From Lycocorax pyrrhopterus obiensis (lineage: Eukaryota > Chordata > Aves > Passeriformes > Paradisaeidae), in the NCBI GenBank assembly GCA_014706295.1, contig JACSVZ010000002.1:128225431-128289430 (forward strand): DNA of 64,000 nt, given 5' to 3'. This document shows, one piece after another, positions 40,411-52,300 of the stretch. Below the pieces are notes generated by a model that saw only the letters and a program-made list of their open reading frames with translations, was not told the DNA's origin and searched no databases. The translations under genes and the position numbers were made by a program. Positions within the stretch are counted from its first letter, which is position 1; the number at the start of each line of letters is the position of its first letter.

Positions 40411-41506
40411 ATACATAAATTATATCTGAAGTAGACTTACATCTTTCCAACTTCCATGAAGACAGAAAAGACATCCTAGCGAGTAAATTATATTATTTCA
40501 TGATGAAAGATAATCACATCAACAAAAAAACCGGCCAAATTTTTCTTTAAGTGAGCAGACACGCTATTTTCTGAACAATGAAGTTTGTCCCCAGCCCATT
40601 TTGTACCAAAACATGATTCACCCAAAGATGATATGCCAGAGTACTTAAGAAATGGTTCCATTTCCCCCATACTTGTAGTATTTTGTGTATCTCTTAAATA
40701 TCACTTTATACAGTTTTCCACTATAGACATCAGCTATGAGTAGCAAAGGCTGGATTAGAACTCAATGTATCTTTAATAGCAGGTACCCTTCCATTCTGAT
40801 TAGCTCTTCAGGAACAAGCCTGGGCCCCAACAGGAAGGAACTCAAAACCTAAGACATGTAATTGAATTACTGAGTGTGAAGGTGTGTGCTGCATACACAG
40901 CCCCATTACACCATAAGCTCTTTCAGAGAGGGTTTCTGGTACTACTATGAACTGTCCTTTTAACTGTGTGGGCTGATGGAAGGTAGAGCAGCTTGCGAGC
41001 CACATGAACAGAGTGGCAGAGAATCCCCTGCCAACACAACACATTTAGAAGTTTTGCAGCTCACATATTCTCACATATTTCTGTCCAGGATTTTCTGAGC
41101 AGAGGCATGACCAGAGCACTCTGCAGAGAACACAAAGGAGTCCAATGTACCCAGAACACATCACGCCTGGAAGGCAAACACAGCCAGCTCAACAACTCCG
41201 GGTTGGATCAGATTTACTGCACACCCACAGCCAGCCAAACACATCCAGCAGCACTACACAGCCCGATCTCACTGCGTGTGGGGGGTCAGCACACACAGAG
41301 CAGCGAATTGTCCAACTCCAGACACCCTAACATCCCACACAAGACGGAGTTTCACACACACCCAACCACACCGCCCGGGCCGGCAGCATATGAGCAGTCG
41401 TGCTCACGAAGGAAAACCGTGAGCTATCCTCGCATGGAGGCATCGCAGGCTTCGGCCACTTCGGCCCAGCTGGCGTGCTCGGGCCAGGCCTCGAACACGA
41501 CCTCAC

Positions 41507-41690
41507 CGAGGACACCTTGGTGAGGAGTACGTTTCCCTCCAATCTGGCTGCCTGGTGAGGGTCGTATTTCTCCGGGCACGGAAAAGCAGCCCTGGCAGCC
41601 GAGGGGTCTCGGTGCGACGAAACAGAACACAAACCCCGGCCCCAGGACAACGAACCGCAGCGGCTCTTCCCGCCCACGCCCAAAATGGCG
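41507..41690 (-). other. TRIQK: Candidate non-coding first exon B of TRIQK
   Basis: A minus-strand donor, CTCG then GTGAGG, follows position 41507 and fits the consensus better than candidate A's. A start near 41680 would put the three CCAAT boxes about 95-205 bases upstream, the expected distance. The upper boundary is inferred. A further donor-like AAG/GTGTCC lies ten bases upstream. Confidence 0.35.
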
Positions 41691-41692
41691 GC
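41667..41692 (+). promoter_or_regulatory. E2F-like and YY1-like sites near a possible start site
   Basis: TTCCCGCC at 41667-41674 resembles an E2F site, and another copy is at 41794-41801. CAAAATGGCGGC at 41681-41692 matches the core of the YY1 element, which in many CpG promoters lies just downstream of the start. The match is by eye; binding is not shown. Confidence 0.5.
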
Positions 41693-41737
41693 AGCAGCGC
41701 CGACCCCCGCCCACCCCCGGCCTCCCAGCCCGCGGCC

Positions 41738-41749
41738 GGGGGCGGGGCC
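41738..41749 (+). promoter_or_regulatory. GC box (Sp/KLF site)
   Basis: The sequence GGGGGCGGGGCC is a full Sp1-type GC box. A second one, AGGGGCGGGGGCC, is at 41908-41920. Together they flank the CCAAT cluster, which supports the centre of the promoter lying at about 41740-41920. Confidence 0.65.
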
Positions 41750-41773
41750 GCCCGGATTGACAGCGCGCTCCGG

Positions 41774-41885
41774 CCAATCGCAGGGACGCGCGCTTCCCGC
41801 CGGCCAATGGCAGGGCGGGCCCGCGGTGGTCAGCGGGCCGGCCGCGCGCGCCGCCGGCGCGAGCCCTCCCTGCCCGCGGGCCAAT
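41774..41885 (+). promoter_or_regulatory. Cluster of three CCAAT boxes (NF-Y sites)
   Basis: CCAAT occurs at 41774-41778, 41804-41808 and 41881-41885, each in the context GGCCAAT or GGGCCAAT, which is the preferred NF-Y context. The first two are 30 bases apart, close to three helical turns. NF-Y works in either orientation and usually sits 60-100 bases from a start site. The cluster could therefore serve a minus-strand start near 41680 or a plus-strand start near 41960. Confidence 0.7.
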
Positions 41886-41985
41886 GGCGGCGCCCCCGCC
41901 GCGCGGGAGGGGCGGGGGCCGGGGCAGCGCCCGCTCGGGCCCGGCGGCCGCGGCCTCTCGCCCACCCCGGGACGCGGCGCGGTAC

Positions 41986-42100
41986 CTCGGGCCGAGCGGC
42001 ACAGCTCCGCCTCCTCCCTCCTCTCTCGGCGGGGCGACTTCCTGTGCTCCCGCCACCTCCTGCCCGAGCGTCCCCGCCTCCCGGTCCCGCCCGCTCTGCC
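41986..42100 (-). other. TRIQK: Candidate non-coding first exon A of TRIQK
   Basis: A minus-strand splice donor, CCCGAG then GTACCG, ends a possible exon at 41986, just downstream of the ETS site. The upper boundary is a guess because no TATA box or defined initiator fixes the start. The donor is usable but weak (+4 and +5 are CC rather than AG). It competes with candidate B. Confidence 0.3.
42037..42046 (-). promoter_or_regulatory. ETS-family site
   Basis: On the minus strand this reads CACAGGAAGT, a strong ETS core (GGAAGT). In TATA-less promoters such sites often lie at or just upstream of the start. If used that way here, it would favour a minus-strand first exon ending at the donor at 41986. 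Confidence 0.5.
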
Positions 42101-42326
42101 CCAGCCCCGCGGTGCTTGCGGTGGCGAGGTGGCTCCCGCCCGTCTGTGGCCCTGGCGTGTGTAGCAGGGTTTCCCAGGGATGACGCTTTGGGGGAGGCTG
42201 AAAGCCACGGAGTGTTTCAACATACTTCACTCACCCTCCGCTCACTTTTTACCACTGCATTTCTTGCCTGTTCCAGAAATGTCGCTCCAGACTCGTAGAG
42301 CAAAAAGCGATCAGCCACGTTCACAT

Positions 42327-42395
42327 CGTAGAATCACAGGATGGTTTGGGTTGGAAGGGACCGTAAAGATAGATAATCTAGCTGCAGCACCCCAT
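42327..42395 (-). mobile_element. Short CR1 3' end beside the CpG island
   Basis: The plus strand reads TAGAATCACAGGATGGTTTGGGTTGGAAGGGACC, the antisense of the CR1 3' terminus, followed by a short UTR piece. It inserted within about 150 bases of the island edge. It carries no promoter of its own. Confidence 0.85.
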
Positions 42396-42479
42396 CATCC
42401 TCACTCATCACAAGGCCACTTCAGTGGGAACTTATATACAAAGTCCTGAAAACAAAACACGTGGCAAATTACGAACAGG

Positions 42480-45400
42480 TAATTTTTTTTTGCTATCTTG
42501 AGATGATGCTGGGTCTTCTACAACAGATAATTCCTGTACTTCTGTGCAAGAAGCGAGCCACTGACTCTCGGAACAGCTTACTGATTAGTATTGCAAGTGC
42601 ATGCTTTGGTTCCTGCAAAATGGCACTTGATAACCAAGTGTAACACTCCCTTGTAAAGAAAGATACACAGAAAAAGAAATATTTGCATTTGTTTACCTCT
42701 GCAACTTTGGAAGTGAAAGCCCTACCCAGCTGAACTTTCCCATCTTTCTAGATGACATGCATATAGAATGGAGAATAAGCCTGCAGAAGAGTTGATTAGA
42801 GTTCGTGTCTTGTATGCATACCAAACCAGGGTTTTCTCCAGTCATTTCTATAGCAAGCTTAATAGACGTTTCAAATTATACAGAAGGATAACCTATCCTG
42901 ATTTTGAGTGATAAGACAAAATACTTTTTTTGTACCCTTTTATTTTGCCAAGAAATCTCACACTAAGGATACTTAGCTGCTTTGAATATGGCAGGTCACT
43001 AGACACGACCTTACATTTTCTTCCCAAGAAATCCTGTGCCCCTCTGGGACTGGAGTTACCACAACCACTGTGGGCACCTCTCTGATTTTTCTAACTTCTC
43101 TGTTCAGAATTTTCAATAATGATTTTATTTCATTTGTAAGCCTAATGGTAGGGTAGGAATTACATACATGTAAAATATTTTAATACTTCATTTTGATTCT
43201 TTGATTGTTTTAATATGATTCAGTTAAACCCAAGTCATGATTATGCTCATGGATATTTAAATATGGTACTATGTAAAAAAACAGCAATCACATTCAAATA
43301 GACATCACATGTGATTTTTGACTGTGGAATCACAACCAAAAAAATCCCATGAAGAAATATCAGAATCAGTGTTCTTGGCTACATTATTTTGTATTATCTG
43401 AACCATCGCTAAGGATTTTGTCCATGTGAGTCCTAGTAGCAAAATACTTCTGGTTCTAGTTCAGTTTCACCTAATTCGACCTAATCACAATATTCATTTC
43501 ACTACTCAGTTGTTCTTCTAAGTGATAAACCAGCATACGTGCAGCAGCCTCCATACGTAATCTGTAAAGAAGCCATAAGGAATTATGACGGTGAAAAAGA
43601 GCTCTATGAGCACTGAGATGTTTTCACTATTTTAGTTTCACTGTTTCATGTTTTCATTCTTAATCCTCATTTTATGGGAAAATTGTTTGTTTCCCACTGC
43701 AGGTTTTTTTCTGCAAGAAGGGATTCACACTGGTCAGAATGGAATGGTCAGAAAGGCAGTTGGCATTTAGATGATGAAGTGCTACTGACAAGCTTGCTGT
43801 GTATTGTGGGATAAGAAGCAGCCTGGGTGGAGTATATGTGTCCTAGGATATATTTTATGTTTCTTAGAGGTATAAATAGAGGAGAGGTACCGTTACTATT
43901 ATGTGACTGTAACTGAAATGTATGTCAATCAGAGAGGGATTTTTGTTGATCTTGCCACACCCATCAGTTTTCTGTCATATCCCTGGATCAGTTTAGTGTA
44001 AAACTCTAAATGTATTTTTCAATTACATAGCTTTATCTCACAATTTTTCTGAGTAAATGTATCAGCCATTGTTTTCAGTGACTGTTTTTTCCTGGTTTTT
44101 CTCCTGTTTTCATTCTTTCACAAGCTCTTCAGCTTCTTCTGACAATTTGACAAGAATCTGTCCCTTTTTGTTCTCATCGTATGCAATGATTTTTAAGTTT
44201 ATGATTTGTGAAACTTTTTTTTTTAACAGAAGTGTAGTTAAGCCCATTGAAAATAGGTTTCCTTTTTAATTTATCTTTTGCAAAGCTCCGAGAAGCAGTT
44301 CCTGAGCTTTTAGAGTTTAGTTGGTTTAGGTAAAAGGTTGGGAAATGTTGCTCAATGTCTTTGTTCCAAGTTGACAACACAGATTAAATTAACATATGGA
44401 AAACTATCTCCCCAAAGTGCAGCAACTTGTCTACTGTCTAACCTGATGTCTCCTCATATATGTCTAACCACCAAGTTAAGCTCAAAGATGTGAAACAATG
44501 TTCTTAATTATTATTGTTCTATTAATTTTGCTATCATCAAGTAAGAGTTCTGTCCCATCTCTTATCCTGAACTGTAGCCTGAATGTTGCAAATAAAACAG
44601 CTATTTGATTGGGGCTACTATTCAGGCTAACATTGAAACTTTCAGGTAATACTTTGCTTCAGAACTTCTAAAAGGTACAATATTCCCCATCTAACCACAA
44701 AGCTAAAACACTCTTCATGCTCCTGTCACTTCCGAACAATGTAATTTCTGGTGGCTTTGACAGATACAGTCTTGCTCTTCTCATATCCAACCAGAACTGC
44801 TACTGAAAGAAATAATCGCCTTAGCTCATCCCTTTTTCCGTGTAATTCCTCACTTTGCATCTCTCCAATGTCTCCCATCTCTATGCTGGCTCTGTACACA
44901 CTTTCCCTTCATTTTCAAATCCTTTATTCCTATCCTTTCTTGTTTTCACTTAGCTTTTGTATGTCATTTCTCACCTCTGCCTAATAAAGAATTCTGGTTC
45001 CACTACTTTTTTTTTTTACAAACCCTGTTTTGCTTTCCCCACATGTCACTGTTTCTCTCAAATCCATCCAAAAGAGAGGTACAGCAGGATAGCTACCGTT
45101 ACTTCATGCTGCTGGTGTGCTGTGCCTACTCCTATCATGCTTCTCCTGTACTTAGTATTTCTGCCTGTTAGTTCATGTCTAGTCTTGCATTTCAGTTCCA
45201 ATTTCTTCAGCACGGATATCTTCTTCTTGCTGTATGTTAGGTTAGTAGTTGACACCACTGTCCCTAAAATCAGGCATTTCTAAAATCCCTGCAGCATGGC
45301 TCCCAACCACCAATCTTACCCATGCTTCCTGTGGGGGTAGAAGGGTTGTGGAGCCCATCCTCTCTCCTTCCAGCCTTCCAGCTGAAAATCTCAACATGGT

Positions 45401-46210
45401 GTCAGTCATGATAGATGGTGCATTTTGTGACACAGACAGCCTGCCATTAGGACAAACTCATTTCACGGAACCGTCTGATGGTAATGACTTTCAGTGACAG
45501 ACTGACCTAGGCTGGCTCAAGTCAGCATGCTGGAGGTGAAAGGCTTCATATTCCATTACCAGGACTCTGAGCCATCAAGTCTGCTCCATCCCACCCCTAC
45601 TTAATCTGTATTGATAGACTTGGTAGCATTTTCCTAACTGCCCTCATCCATACAGTTGTCTGCCGTTGTTTTGTTGATGCGGTCAATCAATACTACATTA
45701 AATGTTACCTTCAGTTTACCCTTAATTGTCTAAAGTAGATGTGATATTTTCATTATTTATACAACTATGCCATTAAATTATGCATTCCAGATTAAAAGAA
45801 TAAAAGACTTGTTTACATTATTATTACTGCTCTGGCATCAACTTTTGGATTTCTGTGTAAAGAAATTATTCTCCTATCGGAGGGGGAAATGGGGAGTGAC
45901 AAGCTCTAGCTCCTGTTGCCTCTGGGACGTAATTATGCTTGCAAATACAAAACCAGAAAAAATCATAAGCTTAACACAGTAGACACTCTTGAAAGTTTCA
46001 TCTCAGCATGAAGCTATGTTTTAATTATTATTTTTGTCTACATTGTTCAGATCGACAGTGCACCAACTAGAGTAAGTGCTTATCCTACTTAATTCTTCAT
46101 GAGACTTATGTCGCTGGAAGATGCATTTAATTTATTTCCTTTTGCTTTCCTTAAGCTGGCACGGACTAAGTGGTTATCTATAAACATTCCACAAAGGTTT
46201 TCCTACTTTA
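42480..46210. other. Flank on the plus-strand side of the island, unassigned
   Basis: Unique AT-rich sequence. The pyrimidine-rich part 44730-45640 has several short plus-strand frames and may be an old repeat in antisense, but no family was recognised. No coding exon is seen. Confidence 0.5.
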
Positions 46211-46270
46211 GGGCCAGATCCAAAGCCTGTTGAGTCAATTTGAAGCATCAAAGGTCTTTGGAACAGGCCC
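46211..46270. repeat. Palindromic ancient repeat (MITE-like)
   Basis: The 60-bp element has imperfect inverted ends, GGGCCAGATCCAAAGCC on the left and GGTCTTTGGAACAGGCCC on the right, around a short AT-rich core. It is flanked by TA on both sides. Such short palindromic elements starting GGGCCAGATC are common in amniote genomes and probably derive from a DNA transposon. I cannot name the family. Confidence 0.55.
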
Positions 46271-46430
46271 TATTACAAGACAGAAGTAAGCTGTGATTTG
46301 TTTGAATAAAGAAAGGAAAAACTCCTTATTTATATTGTACAATATTAACAGATTTCATATATGATAGAGATTTTCCATTCTTATGAAGCGTATTTGGACA
46401 CTTGGACATCCCCACTCACTTAAATGATAA

Positions 46431-46492
46431 TTATATATACATATATACACATATATATACGTATATATACACATCCACACATATCTATATGT
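46431..46492. repeat. AT/AC-rich alternating microsatellite
   Basis: Interrupted TA, TATAC and CATA units run for about 60 bases. The alternating purine-pyrimidine tract is prone to slippage. Confidence 0.8.
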
Positions 46493-47339
46493 GCATGTCA
46501 TGATTCTAACTGAAGATCAATAGCATTATAATAAAATCTTTTTCTCCTACAATTTCTGCTTGCAGGTATTAATCTGTGTAACACATATAGTTGTCATACC
46601 TGGACAACTGTCATCTCTGTTGTGGGAGAAGATTTTCTTATTTACTGATTTAGTTGGGTAATTACAATGATGTATTTCATATTGGAGAAAATAGCATATT
46701 TTGAAAATTCCTACACTAGTTTGGTTCATTTTATTTAAAAATGCTAACCTGCTAAGTATCAGCATAATAGTTACCTGTTGCAGGATCAAACAAAAAGCTC
46801 AGCTTCCAAGAATGAATGTGGGTTTTGCAATGACAAAATAAACCTAAGAAATGCTCTGCCTCCAAATTTTAGTGTGGTCATCCAGGAAACAAAAACCTAT
46901 TTACAATTTTATAAATTATTTGTAATATAAATTGGGATCCATATCTTCCACATTGCATGATAGTGCCCTAAATTACTAGGCTGATACAGTTCTCCTGAGT
47001 TTCCCGCAAAAATCTCCCACAATTCGTATGAATAATAAAGAACTCTATTAAGTCTGCACTTGCACTTAAATTTCTCTCATCGCAGATGTGTGCCTTAAGT
47101 GAATTATGCACCCTCCCCCTTTCTACAGTACTGTCCCAGTAGCTAATAGGGAGTTGAACACATCAGTAGGATAAACAGAGAGCTTTTTGTCCTACACAGT
47201 TATCCAACAGCAGAATCCTTAGGACCCTCTCCTAGCAAGGGTGGGACCTGAAATCTCTTCTTTGTTTCCAATGGAGTCGAAGAGGGGAAGTGCTCCAGCC
47301 TTTCCTTTCTTTTTTCCCCCAGTCCCTGGGACCTGTGCA

Positions 47340-47510
47340 TATGAAGGCCCATTTTGCTGGTGAAGACTGAGGCAAAGGTATCCCTTCAGTACCTCAACCT
47401 TTACCATGTCCTGTGTAATCAGGACCCCATCTCACTGAGCAATGAGCTCACATATTCCCTGTCTTCCTTTTGTCACCTAAACATACTTGCATGTTTTGTT
47501 CAGGATGTGC
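47340..47510 (-). mobile_element. CR1 LINE ORF2 (reverse-transcriptase region) fragment
   Basis: The plus strand contains TTTTGCTGGTGAAGACTGAGGCAAAG, then CAGTACCTCAACCTT, CCATGTCCTGTGTAATCAGG and GTCTTCCTTTTGTCACC, which is the antisense of the linker before the CR1 reverse transcriptase. The match may extend left to about 47220, but the end is unclear. Confidence 0.85.
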
Positions 47511-47974
47511 TTTGACACTGAGGTCATGGCACATGCCCTCTAACCATCTAGAACAGTGTGTCCACATGCCAACAACCTGTCAGTAATCGTTCCTAGTGGG
47601 TGATAACTCATGCCTCAGGAAGCTTGAACCATGTTTGGGAATAGTTTGGCAGAGAGCTGGCCAAACCAGCACTGTGTGACTTCGTAGCTACTTAGTGACA
47701 CAGGTGATCAAATGGAAGCGTCCAGGATCAGCCTTTGGCAGAGTTCATTATACTTTTGTCTCTGTGTTACCGGTCAAGAAAGAAATCCTGAAGTCACTGT
47801 AGCTCTGAAAACTTCAGCTCAGAGCCTGGCACAGATTAAGAAATCAAAATAGAATAATCATAGTTGCTTAGAATGGAACCGAGGACAGAACGAAACAGAA
47901 GTCCTTATTATACCACAGTATGTATCACTATATCTTGTCACCCTGTCTCAGGAAAGACACCTAAAACCTAAAAG

Positions 47975-48160
47975 TATTACAGAGGTGGGTAACAAGAATG
48001 ATCAGATTTGGCTGCTGAAAAAGAGATTAAACAGATAAACATTCTTCATTGTGGAAAAAGAAAACATGAGAAAGTAATTTCTTGCAGAGTGTGTAAATAA
48101 GGAGCAATTGTTTGCTGCTTCCCAAATCTAAAATAGAAGAGGACAGCAAGTGAAAAAAGC
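47975..48160 (+). mobile_element. Ancient CR1-like fragment (candidate)
   Basis: Blocks AACAAGAATGATCAGATTTGG, AAAGAGATTAAACAG, AAAACATGAGAAAGTAA and TAAATAAGGAGCAATTG follow the order of an old amniote CR1 family's 3' ORF2 region in plus orientation. The assignment is by eye from a degraded match. Confidence 0.55.
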
Positions 48161-49139
48161 CCAAACCCAGGCAGCAGGTTAAAAACAGAGGTCTTTGCTG
48201 GACTGTGGACCTGCTTTCTTGCTTTGCCTTCTCTGTGGTGATCAGTGGACCCAGTTACCTCCCACGCTCTGCCCATCATGACTGATGCCGTGGGTTTGGG
48301 TCCTGCTGGTGAGGGCAATTCCTGCCCTGCAGCTCCCTCCGACTCCTGGCCAATGTGCCTTGTAGATGAGCCCTGCTTTTGTCCCTTTCTGACAGTAAAT
48401 TCTTAATTTAGCCAGAAATTCCATACCTCAGTGTATGGTAAAACTCTGTATGTATAGATTTGCATCTTGAGTGGATAAATGTGACATTCTTTTTACAAAT
48501 CTTTTTTACAAAAGATGTTCTGTTAAAGTTACTGCCACCAGAGTAGCATTTATAGTATAGTTAGTGGTTAAGGCTACTTGGAAATAGTTCTTCTCATTTA
48601 ATATTTGTTTAATGTGGACAGTGTTAAACTTTTATATCATTAGTAAATTTTATGGACAGTTGACAAAATGATTCACTTAAATGATTCCATGATACAGACC
48701 AAAGTAAGTATGGCTCCTACAGAGGTTTGTCTCACTCCTCATGACATGTATTTCAGAGAAAGTTTAGTTTGTCACAGACAGCAGTACAATGGTGTCTACA
48801 TTCCCCAGATTCATAGTTTACAGTCAGAAGTGAGTGTTAGATCGTTTGATCAGATCTGTATATGCTGTGCTATGAAAACTTGTCAACTCACTGTTGTGCT
48901 GAGTTTTGCTGAGCACGGGGACACAAGCCAGAACAACATGTGTTGTACACTCTCCAAAGGAGCTGTGGAAATCCAGAAATGGAGAATTAGACGTTTTTCT
49001 GCTGCGGTTTTTCCTATGGTTAATCTCATTTGTAATTAAGATCAAACAAACCAATAAATAATAGCCAAAAAAAGCTGTTCCTAGTATCTCATCTGAATCT
49101 GTTTCATTCCCTTTTTCAGCCATTGGCCCTTCTTCTGTC

Positions 49140-49335
49140 TCTATCTGTCAGAGAAGTTTTCAGCATCTTTTCACTGGGAAGGTGCTTATATACTGTAATC
49201 AGACCACAGTCTAACCCTACTTTTAATAAACTGAGATTTGGGAAGTTTTGCTAAGATTTCTTACCACTAGGCATTGCCTTCAGCTCTCACATAATTTTTA
49301 CAGCTGTCTGCCTAATTTATCAAAATGCTTTCCAA
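49140..49335 (-). mobile_element. Ancient CR1-like fragment (candidate)
   Basis: On the plus strand, ATATACTGTAATCAGACCACAGTC and CTGCCTAATTTATCAAAATGC resemble the antisense of old CR1 3' ORF2 sequence, in the same relative order. No frame is preserved. Confidence 0.45.
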
Positions 49336-52300
49336 AATACAGATGATAGAAGTGCATGATTTATTCCAAAAATGATCCCATCAGTGACAAATTCAGAATT
49401 AAAGCATGTCATTAACCCTGGAAGTTACTTTGTTACATGATTTTATATCCAACAACTAAGCATGTACTTTGTCAAAGCTTTGCTTTGGCAAACTGCTTTG
49501 AATCATTTGGAAGCAGTGACCATAATAGTTTCAAAACATTGGTTTTCAGAATAAAGCTTTCCACCTTTCTAAGTATCACTTGTAATTCTTTGTTTGGCTT
49601 CTTTTAAAATGGTTTAATGGTTCCAGAGCAGCAATGGATTCTTATCACGCTTTTAATTCCATCCTCAATGTTATTTGCTATTGGCCAACCTTTTTGTTCT
49701 CATTTTTTTTATCAAAAACGAGTTTATATTCCTAACTGGAGCTTTGGCAAAAACTTTAAAGCATCTGTGGCTCACTGTCATTCCTTATTAGAAGTGTATC
49801 TTCAATAATAGCTATTTTTTTTGTTCACGTTCTATTTCCTTATATCTTTAATGTGTACTCTATTGATTTGTTACTAGGAAAGTCACCCTTCACCATTTCT
49901 TCCCTCAAACACAAGTGGACTGCCAAAATTCCCTAATAAGTTTAATAACAAATTAGCAGTTAGAAAGCAAGTCTTTTAGCTTGGCAGCCTCTGCCTACTT
50001 GATGGGATGTGCTGTGACTACAGACCACTGATGTGTGAGAGCAACTTCCAGACTGTCCCCTTGACCATGTTGGGAGGGATGACAGCAGAAGTGGTGGCAA
50101 GTGCTCTGCAGCCACGCGGGCACCAGCTCACTCACTGTGTGTCTGGCATGCTGTTCCTGGCAAGGCTGCCTGCCCATCCCAACACCTTTTCTCTTTGGTA
50201 GTGATTGACACAAGACAGAAGGATCCTTCCTAGAAAGATCCTGGCATCACCTGTGGGGGAAAACAGATGGGATTTTTACACAGCCTGAATTCAAGAATAA
50301 TGTGGATGCTTTTTCTGTCAGCGCTTCAAACTACTAAAGCAAGTACCGACACAACCCATGTTTCCTGGCTGGCCATGAGTCCAAAGATGTAAGGTAATGA
50401 GGTCCTGAATTCCCCTTTACTGAGATACGGCTTCGTGGGTTTCACTCTCGCTTGTGTCTAAATGTTGTCAAACCCAGAGTTTGGACACTGAATCTTAAGA
50501 GCATGGTGGTAGACAGCATTCATGGAGAGCATCCCTGTTCTCCTGCTTGTTTTGCAGTGGTAGAATAAGATTGGAGCATTAAGAAGCTGGAACTTCCCAA
50601 ACCTTGCAAATAATTGCCGAGCACTGTTCCAGTTAACTGAGACAATACTGAACAAAATGATGCAGCTTCGCACTGTAATCTATCCTATCTGCTGTATACT
50701 GAGGCTATTCTTGATGCTGTCTTGCTTTCATGGATGCATTGATTTTAATTTTTTTTTAGATGAGATTTGTATCAGAATGATCTAAATATAAGCTAAAATT
50801 ACCTCAAAAGGATATTCAAGATTAGTATAGCCAAAGTGAGCCATCTTTTCAGTTTCTTTATTAAAATAAAACATGTACCGAAATGTATGGCAGCCAGATC
50901 TGACTGGAATTGCTTCAACACATTTTGTAAATGTATCATTACTAATACTGATAGTAATAATGATATGTTGAACTTTGCATCATATAAATATACAACAAGA
51001 AAGATATTCTTTGCCTGAAAATATCTGAAAATGAGCTTCATGTAACACTATGAGCTAGCTTCCAACAACTAAAAAGTGGACACAGTTTCAGAGGGGGTCG
51101 TTAGCTTCCAAGGAGCTGTTTAAAGATGTCAACATCAGTTGAGGATAAAATATGAAAAAATGCCCCATTACATAATAAGAAGCTATTTCTTCAACATGAG
51201 GTGTGAAAAAAGTCTTGAATAGCTCGAAATAACTGGAACATTCATGCTTCAAGCCCAGACTGTGTTTATAAATAAAAAACTGGTTTCTCAAAAGATCAGG
51301 AATTAGGATTGACTTTCTACTGGGAAATCTTTTCCGGTATAATTGAATTCTGTAGTGACAAAGAGAAAGTACATGCAAATAATTAATTAGCAATAATTCA
51401 GCATGGAGAATTATTACTTACTCTACATAATAAGGCAAAAGGTAGTATAGCTGGAAACACTTATTCTTAGTTATGAATATTTCTGTACATATTATTCTTT
51501 TATCCAGTACCTACTATCTTCATTCTTATTGAAATATTACTAATTCCAGAGTTATATGCAAAAATTCTCATCTTGCAAACATTTATGTATACACTTTGTA
51601 TTATACAATCTAGTGCTAAGTTAGGAAAAGTTCTAGCTTCTAGGGACTTCAGTTCTCAAACTCTTCTTTTAAAAATCAGCTTAGAATAAAAACATTTTTT
51701 CCTTCTTAACAGACTGAACATTTTCATATTAGCAGAATAAATAATAAATTAATGTGACAGGAGATAGGATAAGTATGAAGATTGAAATGCTGCATTTACA
51801 GCTCTAACATGTTTTGAGAAAAATCTGATCAAAGGCATTTTATGAACAGAAATTTTCTATTTCCCTTTTGGGGTAAATTGTCTTTACTGTGCAAAGAGGA
51901 GTACTACTGGGAGCAGAGAATCTCTTTTTGAAATCTGTTTTTCTAGAATGACTGCTTTACTTTTTCAGTTTCATAGCCGTTAGTCTTTTTCTAGCACTAA
52001 TCATGCAAGTGATGTCATAAAAAGTAACTTTTTATATAAGTTTTAATCACATATATTTCAAATCTCAAGTAGGTTGTTCAGACAAAACATTGCTTAGGAG
52101 ACCCTATTATACCATGCAGTAGTGTGTGATGAGGAGATGCTACATTTATTTTAGGAGAGAAAGAAGTCTGTATTTCATTTGTTACACTGCTAACTTCACT
52201 TTAGGTAATTGCATTCAGCTTTATTATTGCCCAGAGCAATAACTGATTGTTAGTTATTGAAGTCTGAAATGATTTTTCTCATTTCCCAGGGGAATCTGGA

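Larger units (their letters stand above)
1..41985 (-). other. TRIQK: Inferred TRIQK transcription unit, partial (5' part)
   Basis: The span runs from the CpG-island promoter to the left edge of the window. Only one coding exon (24967-25027) is seen. The downstream intron is at least 24.9 kb and the upstream intron about 16.5-17 kb. Both are AT-rich and filled with unique sequence, old CR1 pieces and one solo LTR. Large introns are usual for TRIQK in vertebrates. That the island belongs to TRIQK is inferred from position and strand, since no transcript evidence is available. Confidence 0.65.
41380..42180. promoter_or_regulatory. CpG-island promoter, probably bidirectional
   Basis: About 800 bases are very GC-rich and dense in CpG, against an AT-rich background on both sides. 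This is the only such island in the window. It contains three CCAAT boxes, two strong GC boxes, E2F-like TTCCCGCC sites, an ETS site and a YY1-like site, with no TATA box. That is the usual make-up of a housekeeping, often divergent, vertebrate promoter. TRIQK lies on the minus-strand side. The plus-strand side has no recognisable protein gene, so any divergent transcript would probably be non-coding. Long open frames across the island on both strands reflect its GC content. Confidence 0.85.

Noticed and set aside
41327..42230. Long open frames (up to 298 residues) on both strands across the CpG island
   Set aside because: They overlap in several frames, are rich in Ala, Gly, Pro and Arg, and end at the island edges. 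GC-rich sequence rarely has stop codons. No domain or splice context supports coding.
44730..45640. Pyrimidine-rich block with many short frames as a gene or named repeat
   Set aside because: The resemblance to known vertebrate LINE 3' regions was too vague to assign, and no frame has coding character.
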